Shown one piece after another: positions 35,999 through 44,891 of a stretch of 64,000 nucleotides of DNA. Origin of the DNA: Arthrobacter sp. AL12 (GTDB taxonomy: Bacteria > Actinomycetota > Actinomycetes > Actinomycetales > Micrococcaceae); NCBI RefSeq assembly GCF_029960645.1, contig NZ_JASBQY010000017.1, forward strand, positions 1 through 64,000, written 5' to 3'. A program made the translations under genes and the position numbers. The notes below the pieces were generated by a model that saw only the letters and a program-made list of their open reading frames with translations, was not told where the DNA came from and made no database searches. The number at the start of each line of letters is the position of its first letter. The stretch's first letter is position 1.

Positions 35999-37089
35999 CC
36001 CTCGCGGAGCAGCTGCGTCTGGAACAAGCCGCCTATGTGGCCGCAGTCGCCGGGAAGCTCACCGATTTCCTGACCACCCGCCAGGCGGTGATGTCCTCGA
36101 TCTCCCCGGACATCGATCCGCTGATGGGATCGATCTCGAACCTCGTGACCGGCGGCAAACGCCTCCGGGCACTCATGTGCTACTGGGGCTGGCGGGGCGC
36201 CGGTGGCGGAGCGGACGCCACCGAGGTCGTAACGGCAGGCTCCGCGCTGGAGCTGTTCCAGGCGGCTGCCCTGATCCACGACGACATCATCGACCGCTCT
36301 GACACGCGCAGGGGCGGCCCAAGCGTGCACCGGCGCTTCAGCGAACTGCATGAGACCCAAGGCTGGGCACTGGACAGTGAACGGTTCGGACACGCCGCCG
36401 CCATCCTGACCGGTGATCTGTGCCTGTCATTCAGCGAGGAGTCCTTTACCGAGATCGGTCAGAGCGCAGCCTCCGGGAGCCGGGCACGGCTGATCTTCAA
36501 CCTGATGCGCGCCGAGGTCATGGCCGGCCAATACCTCGACATCCTCGAGGAGGTCGCCGGGCCCCGGCGGGACCGGGCCGGGGCCGTCAGCCGCGCACAG
36601 TCCATCATTCGTTTCAAATCGGCCAAATACTCCACCGAGCATCCGCTGGCTCTGGGCGGTGCCCTGGCCGGCGCCCGCGACGAGCTGCTGCGTGGCTACT
36701 CGGCGTTTGCCCTTCCGTTGGGCGAGGCCTTCCAACTCCGCGACGACGTCCTGGGGGTCTTCGGGGATCCGGTCACCACCGGAAAACCTGCGGGAGATGA
36801 CCTGCGGGAAGGCAAACGGACCGTGCTGATCGCCTTTGCCCTGGACCTGGCCAGCCCCGCCGAGTCCGCGTTCATCGACTCGAAGCTCGGCAGCCCGGGG
36901 CTCGGCGACGCCGACGTGGACGAAATCCGCCGCATCATCGCAGACTGCGGGGCACTCCAGGCCACGGAAGTGCTGATCGAGGAATTCGGCCGCGCGGCCT
37001 TCGCTGCCCTGGACCTCCTGCCGCTGGAGGAACTGCCAAAGACGGCGCTGCGGAAGCTGGCCGAGGCCACGGTCAGCCGAGCGGCCTGA
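35995..37089 (+). CDS. Polyprenyl diphosphate synthase
   Basis: Class I trans-isoprenyl diphosphate synthase, 364 residues. Both Asp-rich motifs are intact: FARM LIHDDIIDRSDTRRGG and SARM LRDDVLGVFGD, with GGKRLRALMCYW and FKSAKYSTEHPLALGG. The product could be geranylgeranyl diphosphate or a longer menaquinone side chain; the residues before FARM (FQAAALIHDD) suggest a longer chain, but specificity cannot be read safely. Start GTG at 35995 overlaps the lipoprotein stop. It corresponds in position to idsA2 (Rv2173) of Mycobacterium, next to a Rv2175c homologue. Confidence 0.93.
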   Translation: MTLAEQLRLEQAAYVAAVAGKLTDFLTTRQAVMSSISPDIDPLMGSISNLVTGGKRLRALMCYWGWRGAGGGADATEVVTAGSALELFQAAALIHDDIIDRSDTRRGGPSVHRRFSELHETQGWALDSERFGHAAAILTGDLCLSFSEESFTEIGQSAASGSRARLIFNLMRAEVMAGQYLDILEEVAGPRRDRAGAVSRAQSIIRFKSAKYSTEHPLALGGALAGARDELLRGYSAFALPLGEAFQLRDDVLGVFGDPVTTGKPAGDDLREGKRTVLIAFALDLASPAESAFIDSKLGSPGLGDADVDEIRRIIADCGALQATEVLIEEFGRAAFAALDLLPLEELPKTALRKLAEATVSRAA

Positions 37090-37120
37090 GCCGCAGCCCC
37101 GTTGACACGTCAGCCCGCTT

Positions 37121-37190
37121 CACGTCCGCCGGCGGCACGTCCGCCGGCGGCAAGAACAATGCCGGCGGCGTGAACAATGCCGGCGGCACG
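37121..37190. repeat. Short GC-rich tandem repeats 3' of the prenyl synthase gene
   Basis: Two copies of CACGTCCGCCGGCGG (37121 and 37136) are followed by two 18-bp units sharing GAACAATGCCGGCGG (37151 and 37169). They run directly into the 52-bp palindrome. One frame through them reads repeated SAGG/NNAGG, but no start codon supports a gene. Confidence 0.8.
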
Positions 37191-37242
37191 AACTGACGCA
37201 GGCCCCGCACCTCACATGTGAGGTGCGGGGCCTGCGTCAGTT
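37191..37242. terminator. Perfect 52-bp palindrome, bidirectional terminator
   Basis: Two 26-bp arms are exact reverse complements, meeting at CACATGTG with no spacer. The left arm begins AACTGACGCAGGCCCC. It lies between the convergent prenyl synthase (+) and Rv2175c-like (-) genes, so a transcription end for both is likely. The T-runs are short. Confidence 0.85.
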
Positions 37243-37264
37243 AAGGGCGGGCGCGTTCTTTGTG

Positions 37265-37618
37265 CTACCAGGCCAGGGACTGCGCCCGGCGCCGGATTTC
37301 CGTTTTCCGCCCCTCGCGGAGGGCGTCGATCGGACGGCCGCGCAGGGATTCATCCGGCGTAAACAGCCAGGTAATGAGTTCCTCGTCGGAGTATCCGGCG
37401 TCCGCGAGGACCACAATCGTTCCCTTGAGGCTTTCCACGGCATGGCCGTCCTGAATGAAGTCCGCAGGAACGCAACGGATCCGGCGTTCACCGACCCTCA
37501 GTGCCGCCAGCGCGCGTTCGTCCAGGAGGGCATGAACCTTTGTAATCGAAACGTTCATAAGCTGTGCGACATCGGGCAGGGGCAGCCATTCGCCCACAAG
37601 GCTTTCTACATTACTCAC
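37265..37618 (-). CDS. Rv2175c family DNA-binding protein
   Basis: A 117-residue winged-helix DNA-binding protein. It has an N-terminal HTH (WLPLPDVAQLMNVSITKVHALL), the ALRVGERRIRCVPADFI block, and the C-terminal domain LLDADGYSDEE-like VLADAGYSDEELITWLFTPDESL. In M. tuberculosis Rv2175c is phosphorylated by the adjacent kinase PknL, which abolishes DNA binding. Here a Ser/Thr kinase lies about 1.8 kb away (39429), supporting a similar link. Target genes are unknown. It is divergent from the LysM protein gene. Confidence 0.9.
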   Translation of the reverse strand: MSNVESLVGEWLPLPDVAQLMNVSITKVHALLDERALAALRVGERRIRCVPADFIQDGHAVESLKGTIVVLADAGYSDEELITWLFTPDESLRGRPIDALREGRKTEIRRRAQSLAW

Positions 37619-37832
37619 GGATCAAGATTGCCATGCCGGCAGCCTCTGCGCCTAGTCGACGCCACCCGAATAAATGCCGGCGGCCCCGGATGTGGCTTCC
37701 GTCCGGGTCCCGGTTCCCGGACCGACACTCCACGAACACTTGTTTGCGGAATGTCAAAGAGTTCTTGTGCTAATTCCCAAATCATGAGAGATTCACATGG
37801 ATCACATTTGTAACAGCTACAACTTGAGTCAC

Positions 37833-37847
37833 ACTGGTAACACCAGT
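37833..37847. promoter_or_regulatory. Small dyad in the LysM gene leader
   Basis: ACTGGT-AAC-ACCAGT is a perfect 6-bp dyad 49 bp upstream of the LysM transglycosylase ATG. TTTGTAACAG is 24 bp further upstream. It could be an operator or a small 5' UTR hairpin. Nothing else in 37619-37896 looks like a gene. Confidence 0.4.
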
Positions 37848-37896
37848 ATTGCCGGCCAGACCCGCAGCGTTCGCCGCTGAGAAGAGGACCTTTCCC

Positions 37897-39285
37897 ATGA
37901 CGACGTCACGTTCGCCAAAGCCCGCTACGCGGCCCAGCCTGCCGATGATTGCGGCCACGACGGCGGCCCTTCCCGCCGTCGTCCTTTCTTCACTGGCGCT
38001 CGCCCAGCCCGCTGCGGCCGAATCGCGTGCCCGCACCATCCCGGCTACCCTCGCCGCGGCCATGCAGGCACAGACCCAGGGACAGACCGCACGCTCCCTG
38101 GGTTCCGCGTTGATCCCTGCCACTTCCGTTCCGGCGGCCGTGCCGTCCGCCTTCCGGCCCGCCCAGGTTTCCGCTCCGGCGGAGTACACGATCACCCGCG
38201 GTGACACAATCAGTGGAATCGCCGGCAAGTTTGGCCTGGACACCTACGCTGTCCTGAAGTTGAACGGGCTAAGGGCCAACGCCATCATCTACCCCGGCCA
38301 GACAATCAAACTTGACGAATCGGCCACCGCGCCGCAGCCGGCGGCTCCGGCCGCCCCGGCCCCTGCCGCGCCTTCCGGCGGCAGTGCCTACACCGTGAAG
38401 TCCGGCGACACCCTCAGTGCCATCGCGGCCCGCCACGGAGTCAAGCTCTCCGAGGTCTTCGGCTGGAACGGGCTCAACCTGGGCTCCATTATCTACCCCG
38501 GCCAGCAGATCAAAATCGGCGGCGGCGCTGCGGCACCGGCCCCGTCGGCACCAGCCCCGGCAGCCCCCGCGCCGGCCGCGACCCCGGCTCCTGCCCCGGC
38601 CTCCGCCTCGGGTTCCTACACCATTAAGTCCGGCGACACCCTCTCCGGCATCGCCGCCAGGAACGGCGTCAAACTCGCCGACATCCTGTCCGCCAACCGC
38701 CTGACGATGTCCAGCATCATCTACCCCGGCCAGAAGCTGGCGCTCACGGGCGGGTCCATCGCACCGGCTGCCACCCCGCCCGCTGCCACTGTCACGCCGC
38801 TGGTCCCGAGCACCTTCCTCGGCTTCACGTATCCGGCCGCCGTCGTCAGCTCCGCCAACCAGAACAAGGCCCTGCTGAACGCCTCGCCGGTGCCCAGCCG
38901 CGAACAGATGAAGACCATCGTCGCGGACACCGCCCGCCGCATGGGCGTCGACCCGTCACTGGCCCTGGCCTTCGCGTTCCAGGAGTCCAGCTTCGACCAC
39001 CGCTCGGTCTCCCCCGCGAACGCGATCGGCGCCATGCAGGTCATCCCCTCCTCGGGCGAGTGGGCTTCGGACCTCGTGGGCCGCCAGCTGAACCTGCTGG
39101 ACCCGTACGACAACGCCACGGCCGGCGTCGCGATCATCCGCCAGCTGATCCGCACCAGCCCGGACCAGGACAGCGCCATCGCCGGTTACTACCAGGGCCA
39201 GTACTCGGTCAGCAAGTACGGCATGTACGAGGACACCAAGCGCTACGTGGAGTCCATCAAGGCGCACCAGAAGAACTTCGCCTAG
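37897..39285 (+). CDS. Secreted LysM lytic transglycosylase
   Basis: Peptidoglycan hydrolase, 462 residues. Signal peptide with hydrophobic core MIAATTAALPAVVLSSLALA and cleavage near AAAES, then three LysM modules at roughly 105-150, 180-225 and 245-290 (each with GDT-SGIA and IIYPGQ), separated by Ala/Pro linkers. A lysozyme-like SLT domain follows, with ALAFAFQESSFDHRS containing the likely catalytic Glu, and AIGAMQVIPSSGEWAS. ATG at 37897 has AGAGGAC eight bases upstream; an earlier frame start at 37849 lacks a signal-peptide fit. It may act near the PASTA kinase gene downstream, since kinase PASTA domains sense muropeptides. Confidence 0.93.
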   Translation: MTTSRSPKPATRPSLPMIAATTAALPAVVLSSLALAQPAAAESRARTIPATLAAAMQAQTQGQTARSLGSALIPATSVPAAVPSAFRPAQVSAPAEYTITRGDTISGIAGKFGLDTYAVLKLNGLRANAIIYPGQTIKLDESATAPQPAAPAAPAPAAPSGGSAYTVKSGDTLSAIAARHGVKLSEVFGWNGLNLGSIIYPGQQIKIGGGAAAPAPSAPAPAAPAPAATPAPAPASASGSYTIKSGDTLSGIAARNGVKLADILSANRLTMSSIIYPGQKLALTGGSIAPAATPPAATVTPLVPSTFLGFTYPAAVVSSANQNKALLNASPVPSREQMKTIVADTARRMGVDPSLALAFAFQESSFDHRSVSPANAIGAMQVIPSSGEWASDLVGRQLNLLDPYDNATAGVAIIRQLIRTSPDQDSAIAGYYQGQYSVSKYGMYEDTKRYVESIKAHQKNFA

Positions 39286-39369
39286 CAGTCCAGGGCAACC
39301 ACGGCTTCGGCGCCAGCCGCCCCGGTTAAGGCACGGCAACGTCCACGCCAAGCCACGGCGGATAACGAT

Positions 39370-39404
39370 ACGGGCCCGGATCGCATGTTGATTCGGGCCC
39401 GTTT
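39370..39404 (+). terminator. Terminator after LysM transglycosylase gene
   Basis: ACGGGCCCG (39370-39378) pairs with CGGGCCCGT (39394-39402), followed by TT. It lies 85 bp past the stop and 25 bp before the kinase GTG. Confidence 0.8.
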
Positions 39405-39428
39405 CCGTGCAGCGATTAGGATCGTATA

Positions 39429-41549
39429 GTGCAGGAATACTCGTCGGACCCTCTCGTTGGCACCCTGGTGGATGGCCGGTACCTGATTCAGTCCAGGCTC
39501 GCCAGCGGCGGCATGTCCACTGTGTATGTGGCTACCGACCGCCGGCTGGAGCGGGACGTGGCCCTGAAGGTGCTGCACCCCCACATGACCGGAGACCCGC
39601 AGTTCCTCGACCGGCTGGGCCGAGAGGCCAAGGCCGCGGCCCGACTGTCGCACCCGCACGTCGTGGGGGTGCTGGACCAGGGCGAGGATGACCGGGTGGC
39701 CTACCTGGTGATGGAGTACATCAAGGGCCACACCCTGCGCGACGTTCTCAAGGAAAAGGGCGCACTTCCGCCGCGCCTGGCGCTGGCGCTGATCGATCCC
39801 GTCGTCGAAGGCCTGGGGGCTGCCCATGAGGCGGGCCTCATCCACCGGGACATCAAGCCCGAGAACGTGCTGATCGCCGACGACGGGCGGATCAAGCTCG
39901 GCGACTTCGGGCTGGCCCGCGCCATCTCAACGTCGACCAGTACCGGCGGGCTGATCGGCACCGTGGCGTACCTCTCCCCCGAACTCGTGCTGGGCCGGCA
40001 GGCCGATGCGCGCAGTGACATCTACTCGGTCGGGATCATGCTCTATGAGATGCTCACCGGCCGCCAGCCTTTCGACGGCGAGGTTCCCATCCAGGTCGCC
40101 TACCAGCACGTCAACTCCACCGTCGGTGCCCCCTCGCAGCTCGTGCCCGGTCTCGCCGCCGAAATCGACGAACTCGTGCAGTGGTGCACGGCCAACGACC
40201 CCGACAAACGCCCCGTCGACGGCTACGCCCTGCTCTCCGAGCTCCGCCACATCCGGCGGAACCTCAGCGACGCCGAACTCGATCTGCAGCCTCCTGCGGC
40301 GCGTCCGGCCCTGCCTGCCGTGCCGCCCCCGCCGGGTCCGCCGGCCCGGCGCCCGGGCTCACCGGATCCTCGCGGCGACGGCGCCACCGAGGTCATCGGC
40401 GGGCGGCAGCAGCCCACGGAGTTCATCGCCCGCGGCAGCAACCCGACCACGGTGATGTCGGCGGCGCCGCGGCACCCCGGCTACGGCCCGCTGTCCGCCC
40501 CCGACGAGGTGCCTTACCCGGATAACCATGACGGCCGCCGCGACACAGACGATTCGGCAGTTCCCGCCAGCAAGCGGGCGCAGCGCAAACACGACCGCGA
40601 CGAGGACAAGGCGCGGCAGCGTGCCGCGGCCACGCCGGTCCGGAGCCTGCGCGAGGGGAACCCCCGGCGCCGGGGGCTGATCTGGGTACTGGTCCTGGTC
40701 ATGGCGGCGCTGCTGGCCGGCGGGGCCGGCTGGTTCTTTGGCATGGGGCCGGGCTCCCCCGGCACGATTCCGCAGCTCGAGAACATGACGGTGGCGGAGG
40801 CCCAGCAGTTGCTCCGCACCGCGGGCTTCCAGTCCACCACCCAGGACGTGTTCCACGACGACGTCGCCCCCGGGCTGGTCGTCGGATCCGAACCCGCCGC
40901 CGGGGAAGTCATCCGGAAGTTCCAACCGGTGTCCCTCGCGGTCTCCAAAGGCCCGGAGCTGTTCCCCCTGCCGGAGCTGGTCGGGACGTCCCTCGACGAA
41001 GCCAAGACTGCCCTCAACGGTGCGGGCATGGCCCTCGGCCAGATCACTGAAACCTTTGACGAATCCGAGCCCGCCGGCGCCGTCATGGCGCAGGCACCGC
41101 CCAGCGGCAATCCGGTCCGGCACGGCACGCCGGTCGAGCTCACCGTGTCCAAGGGCCCGCAGCCCCTTCCGGTGCCGGACGTGCGGGGCCAGGAGCAGGG
41201 GGACGCGGTCAAGGCCATCGAGGCCGCCGGGCTGAAGGCTGTGATCTCGCCGGAAACCGTCTTTGACCGGACCGTGCCCAAGGGCTCCGTCGTGGCACAG
41301 GATCCGGCCTCCGGCAACCTCACCCGGGGCGGCGCGGTGACCCTTACCGTTTCCAAGGGGCCCAGGCTCGTCGACGTTCCGAGCTTCGTCGGCAAGCAGG
41401 TCGACGAGGCACGCAAGGCACTCGAGGCCCTGGGGTTTGAAGTCCAGGTGGAGGATATCCTGGGCGGGTTCTTTGGCACGGTCCGTTACCAGGACCCCGT
41501 GAACAAGAAGGTTCCGGAAGGCTCCGTGATCACCCTGACCGTGGTCTGA
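39429..41549 (+). CDS. Membrane Ser/Thr protein kinase with four PASTA domains
   Basis: Eukaryotic-type kinase, 706 residues. Cytoplasmic kinase domain about 12-275: Gly-loop LASGGMSTVYVA, the Lys in VALKVLHPH, catalytic HRDIKPENVLI, DFGLARAI and the activation loop TSTSTGGLIGTVAYLSPE with many possible Thr sites. A Pro-rich linker leads to one transmembrane helix (LIWVLVLVMAALLAGGAGWFF, about 417-437) and four extracellular PASTA domains (about 445-706). It is in the position of pknL (Rv2176), but mycobacterial PknL lacks PASTA; this one is PknB-like in architecture. The start is GTG with TAGGAT six bases upstream and no SD, hinting at a leaderless mRNA. Confidence 0.96.
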   Translation: MQEYSSDPLVGTLVDGRYLIQSRLASGGMSTVYVATDRRLERDVALKVLHPHMTGDPQFLDRLGREAKAAARLSHPHVVGVLDQGEDDRVAYLVMEYIKGHTLRDVLKEKGALPPRLALALIDPVVEGLGAAHEAGLIHRDIKPENVLIADDGRIKLGDFGLARAISTSTSTGGLIGTVAYLSPELVLGRQADARSDIYSVGIMLYEMLTGRQPFDGEVPIQVAYQHVNSTVGAPSQLVPGLAAEIDELVQWCTANDPDKRPVDGYALLSELRHIRRNLSDAELDLQPPAARPALPAVPPPPGPPARRPGSPDPRGDGATEVIGGRQQPTEFIARGSNPTTVMSAAPRHPGYGPLSAPDEVPYPDNHDGRRDTDDSAVPASKRAQRKHDRDEDKARQRAAATPVRSLREGNPRRRGLIWVLVLVMAALLAGGAGWFFGMGPGSPGTIPQLENMTVAEAQQLLRTAGFQSTTQDVFHDDVAPGLVVGSEPAAGEVIRKFQPVSLAVSKGPELFPLPELVGTSLDEAKTALNGAGMALGQITETFDESEPAGAVMAQAPPSGNPVRHGTPVELTVSKGPQPLPVPDVRGQEQGDAVKAIEAAGLKAVISPETVFDRTVPKGSVVAQDPASGNLTRGGAVTLTVSKGPRLVDVPSFVGKQVDEARKALEALGFEVQVEDILGGFFGTVRYQDPVNKKVPEGSVITLTVV

Positions 41550-41637
41550 CCCGGGCTGTCACCGCACCAGGCAGGATCATCGTCAGGCAGGCTCCGCGCC
41601 AGGCTGTCTCCGCGTCAATCAGGCTCCGCGTTAAAGC

Positions 41638-41674
41638 AGCTCCGCCCGGCTGAAACCAGCCGGGCGGAGCTTTC
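41638..41674 (+). terminator. Terminator between kinase and DAHP synthase genes
   Basis: Perfect 15-bp stem AGCTCCGCCCGGCTG / CAGCCGGGCGGAGCT with a 4-base loop AAAC, followed by TTTCTGTT. It lies between convergent genes. Upstream, the motif GGCTCCGCG is repeated at 41591 and 41622. Confidence 0.92.
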
Positions 41675-41697
41675 TGTTCTGGTGCTTGGACCGTTGC

Positions 41698-43131
41698 TTA
41701 CCGCTTGGCCAGGGCCCCGGCGACCAGGAAGGCCATCTCAAGGGACTGCATGTGGTTCAGGCGCGGATCGCAGACCGATTCGTAGCGGTCCAGGAAGGAC
41801 TCCTGGTCCACCGGATCGGCCCCGCCGAGGCATTCAGCCACGTCGTCGCCGGTCATTTCGACGTGCAGCCCGCCGGGGACCGTGCCAAGCGCATGGTGGA
41901 CCTCGAAGAAGCCGCGCACCTCATCGATGACGTCGTCGAAGTTGCGCGTCTTGTAGCCGTTCGGCGAGGTGACCGTGTTGCCGTGCATCGGATCGGTGAC
42001 CCAGAGGACCTGGGCGCCGGACGCGGTGACCCGCTCCACGATCGGGGGCAGCTTCTCCCGGATGTTGCCGGCGCCCATCCGGGTGATGAAGGTGAGGCGG
42101 CCAGGTTCGCGGTCCGGGTCCAGCTTGTCGATCAGGCGCAGCGCGTCATCGCCGCTGGTGCCCGGCCCCAGCTTCACACCAATCGGGTTGCGGACCCGCG
42201 AGAGGAAGTCGACGTGGGCATGGTCCAGTTCGCGGGTGCGCTCACCGATCCAGAGGAAGTGCGCGGAGGTGTCGTACGGGAAGCCCGTGCGGGAGTCGAT
42301 GCGGGTCAGGGCGCGCTCGTAGTCGAGCAGCAGCGCTTCGTGGCTGGCGTAGAACTCCACGCGCTTGAGGGCCTCGAAGTCCGCGCCGCAGGAGGACATG
42401 AACTTGATGGCACGGTCGATATCCCGCGCCAGGGACTCGTAGCGTGCGTGGGCGGGGTTTTCGGTGAAGCCCTTGTTCCACTGGTGCACCAGCCTGAGGT
42501 CCGCGAAGCCGCCCTGGGTGAACGCTCGGATCAGGTTCAAGGTGGAGGCGGAGGTGTGGTACGCCTTCAGCATCCGGCTGGCGTCGTGCGCCCGGGATTC
42601 CGGCGTGAAGTCGTAGCCGTTGACGATGTCGCCGCGGTAGGCCGGCAGCGTGACGCCCTCACGGGTCTCATCGTTGGAGGACCGCGGCTTGGCGAACTGC
42701 CCGGCCATGCGGCCCATCTTGATGACCGGCATGGCGGCACCATAGGTGAGGACCACCGCCATCTGCAGGATGGTGCGGACGCGGGCGCTGATCTTGTCCG
42801 CCGTGGCGGCCTCGAAGGTTTCCGCGCAGTCGCCGCCCTGGAGCAGGAACGCCTTGCCCTGTGCCGCCGCGGCGAGGCGTTCGCGCAGGATATCCACTTC
42901 GCCCGCGAACACGAGGGGCGGAAGCACGGAGAGTTCCTTGACGGAGGCTTCGAAGACGGTTTTGTCCGACCAGTTCGGCTGCTGGGAGGCCGGCAGCTCC
43001 CGCCAGTGGTCCAGGCCGGGATAGTTGGCGGCACCGCTCTGGGCGGTGCTGGTCAGGGCAGAGCCCGCCAGGGGCGAGCCGCTCAGGGAACTGGTCAGGG
43101 GGGAGGCCGAAGGCGCAGATAGCTCAGTCAC
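41698..43131 (-). CDS. aroG: DAHP synthase, class II
   Basis: Condenses phosphoenolpyruvate and erythrose-4-phosphate in the first shikimate step. 477 residues of the plant-like class II type found in Actinobacteria: LLQGGDCAETFEA, YRGDIVNGYDFTPESR, WIGERTRELDHAHVDF, and near the end TDPMHGNTV and HVEMTGDDVAECLGG, with metal ligands Cys, His, Glu and Asp. The first ~35 residues are a Ser/Ala/Pro extension with SGSPLAGSALTS. In M. tuberculosis its activity is modulated by chorismate mutase; no such gene is adjacent here. Confidence 0.96.
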   Translation of the reverse strand: MTELSAPSASPLTSSLSGSPLAGSALTSTAQSGAANYPGLDHWRELPASQQPNWSDKTVFEASVKELSVLPPLVFAGEVDILRERLAAAAQGKAFLLQGGDCAETFEAATADKISARVRTILQMAVVLTYGAAMPVIKMGRMAGQFAKPRSSNDETREGVTLPAYRGDIVNGYDFTPESRAHDASRMLKAYHTSASTLNLIRAFTQGGFADLRLVHQWNKGFTENPAHARYESLARDIDRAIKFMSSCGADFEALKRVEFYASHEALLLDYERALTRIDSRTGFPYDTSAHFLWIGERTRELDHAHVDFLSRVRNPIGVKLGPGTSGDDALRLIDKLDPDREPGRLTFITRMGAGNIREKLPPIVERVTASGAQVLWVTDPMHGNTVTSPNGYKTRNFDDVIDEVRGFFEVHHALGTVPGGLHVEMTGDDVAECLGGADPVDQESFLDRYESVCDPRLNHMQSLEMAFLVAGALAKR

Positions 43132-43210
43132 CCTCTAAGGATAGTTGCCTCCGTGGCGATCGTCGGACCCGGGCCGTCATTGACAGCGCCCGGCCCGTCA
43201 CACGCTCCGG

Positions 43211-43954
43211 TCACACACTCTCCGGGGCAGCAGGTCCGGTGCCGGCGGTGCCGTCCCCGGGCACTTCGGTGGCTTTCCCGGCGAGCCGGAGCTTGACGAC
43301 GGCGGCGTACTCGTCGGCGTATTCCTGGCCGGAGAGCCGCATGAGTTCGTACATGATCTCATCGGTCACGGACCGCTGGATCAGCCGGTCGTCCTCCATG
43401 CCGTAGTACCGGCTGAAGTCCAGCGGCTCGCCGAAGATCATCCCGATGCGCCGGATGTTGGGCATCCGTTTGCCGATCGGCTGGACCTTGTCCGTGCCGA
43501 TCATCGCAACCGGGATCACCGGGACGCGGGCCTGCAGGGCCAGCCGCGCCACCCCCACTTTGCCGCGGTACAGCCGGGAGTCCGGGCTGCGGGTGCCCTC
43601 GGGGTAGATTCCCAGGAGCGAGCCGTTCTTCAGCACGTCCATGCCGGCATCGAGTGAGCGGGCGGACGCCGCGCCGCCGGAGCGATCCATCGGCAACTGG
43701 TTGGTCAGCCGGAAGAAGGCGGCCGTCAGCCTGCCCTTGACCCCCTTGCCGGTGAAGTACTCGGATTTCGCAAGGAACACCACGGGGCGGGGCACCATCA
43801 GCGGCATGAAGATGGAGTCGGAAAAGGAGAGATGGTTGGAAGCCAGAATGGCTGCGCCCTCGGCGGGGACGTTGTCCAGGCCCTTGACCCACGGCCTGAA
43901 AAGCGTCTTCAGGACGGGTCCGAGGACGAACGTCTTCATGAACCAATAAAACAC
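43211..43954 (-). CDS. plsC: 1-acylglycerol-3-phosphate acyltransferase (PlsC family)
   Basis: Phospholipid synthesis enzyme that acylates lysophosphatidate. About 247 residues with HX4D motif SNHLSFSDSIF, the substrate motif GIYPEGTRSPD and VIPVAMIGTDKV. A hydrophobic N-terminus FYWFMKTFVLGPVL anchors it. I chose the GTG at 43954 (VFYWFMKTF), preceded by GGAGAGG at 9 bases; a frame to 44011 is open but its N-terminus is not family-like. It lies 79 bp downstream of aroG and is divergent from the esterase pair. A second paralogue is at 60480. Confidence 0.9.
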   Translation of the reverse strand: MFYWFMKTFVLGPVLKTLFRPWVKGLDNVPAEGAAILASNHLSFSDSIFMPLMVPRPVVFLAKSEYFTGKGVKGRLTAAFFRLTNQLPMDRSGGAASARSLDAGMDVLKNGSLLGIYPEGTRSPDSRLYRGKVGVARLALQARVPVIPVAMIGTDKVQPIGKRMPNIRRIGMIFGEPLDFSRYYGMEDDRLIQRSVTDEIMYELMRLSGQEYADEYAAVVKLRLAGKATEVPGDGTAGTGPAAPESV

Positions 43955-44066
43955 GTGGCGGAACCTCTCCGAAAGGCGTCTGGCCGGCCCTCCATCGGAC
44001 CCGGCCAGCACTTCAATGACACCCTACTCTAGTGAGTTTTGTCCGGAACAGTGACACGATGGGCAC

Positions 44067-44891
44067 ATGACCGGAAGCAGCACTCCCCTGGCGCCCGCAG
44101 CGTTCCGTTATCCCGGCCACGGCGCCAACGCAGGCATCGGCGTGGCCATCTGCCACGGCTTCACCGGGAGTCCCCTGAGCGTCCTGCCCTGGGCGGAGCA
44201 TCTGGCCGGGCGGGGCTTCGCGGTGTCCGTCCCGCTGCTGCCGGGACACGGCACGGACTGGCGCGACCTGGCCAGGTACGGCTGGCAGGACTGGTACCGG
44301 GCCTTTGAGGCCGCCTATCTGGAGCTCTCCGCCAGGACCGGGCGCTGCTACGTGGCCGGGCTGTCGATGGGCGGAACCATTGCCCTGCGCACGGCGGCGC
44401 GCCACGACGTCACCGGGATCGCCGTCGTCAATCCGGGGCTGAGTTTCTATGACCGCAGGGTGCGCTACATCGGTCTGCTCAAACATGTCCAGCGCACCAC
44501 CGTTCCGGTCCAGGAACCGCATCCGACGGCGTCCGCCACCAAGGACGGCGACTACACGCTCACTCCGCTGGAAGCCGTCCACCAGCTGAGCAGGCTCTTC
44601 AAGGAGGCGCGGCGGGACCTGCCGGCCGTCGACGCCCCGGCGCTCGTGTTCAAGTCCGCCACCGACATTGTGGTCCCGCCCTCCTCGATTCAACTGCTGC
44701 GGAAGGGACTGGGGTCGCGGGAGCTGGAAGTGGTCAGCCTGCCGGCCAGCGGGCACGTGGCCACGCTCGATGTCGACGCCCCGCTCATCTTTGAGCGGTC
44801 CGCCCGGTTCTTCCTGCACCATGCAGCCGCCGCTCCGCCGTCCGCGGCGGGGCCGGACCAGCCCGCCACCAGCACCCCGGAGACCCCATGA
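44067..44891 (+). CDS. Alpha/beta hydrolase (carboxylesterase/monoacylglycerol lipase type), copy 1
   Basis: 274-residue serine hydrolase. Oxyanion-hole region CHGFTGSPLSVLPWAE, the nucleophile elbow VAGLSMGGTIAL with Ser in GLSMG, a likely catalytic Asp in FKSATDIVVP, and His in LPASGHVATLD. It resembles Est30-type carboxylesterases and monoacylglycerol lipases; the substrate is not known. Its C-terminus is Pro/Ala-rich. The stop overlaps the next gene's ATG, and the next gene is a clear paralogue, so the two form a co-translated tandem pair. Confidence 0.9.
   Translation: MTGSSTPLAPAAFRYPGHGANAGIGVAICHGFTGSPLSVLPWAEHLAGRGFAVSVPLLPGHGTDWRDLARYGWQDWYRAFEAAYLELSARTGRCYVAGLSMGGTIALRTAARHDVTGIAVVNPGLSFYDRRVRYIGLLKHVQRTTVPVQEPHPTASATKDGDYTLTPLEAVHQLSRLFKEARRDLPAVDAPALVFKSATDIVVPPSSIQLLRKGLGSRELEVVSLPASGHVATLDVDAPLIFERSARFFLHHAAAAPPSAAGPDQPATSTPETP

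Noticed and set aside
37121..37190. Short Gly/Asn repeat peptide reading through the GC repeats
   Set aside because: No start codon or ribosome-binding site in frame; more likely simple repeats.
37619..37896. c-di-AMP (ydaO) riboswitch before the LysM transglycosylase
   Set aside because: This class often precedes actinobacterial wall hydrolases, but I could not find its conserved core blocks or pseudoknot partners; only a 6-bp dyad is visible.
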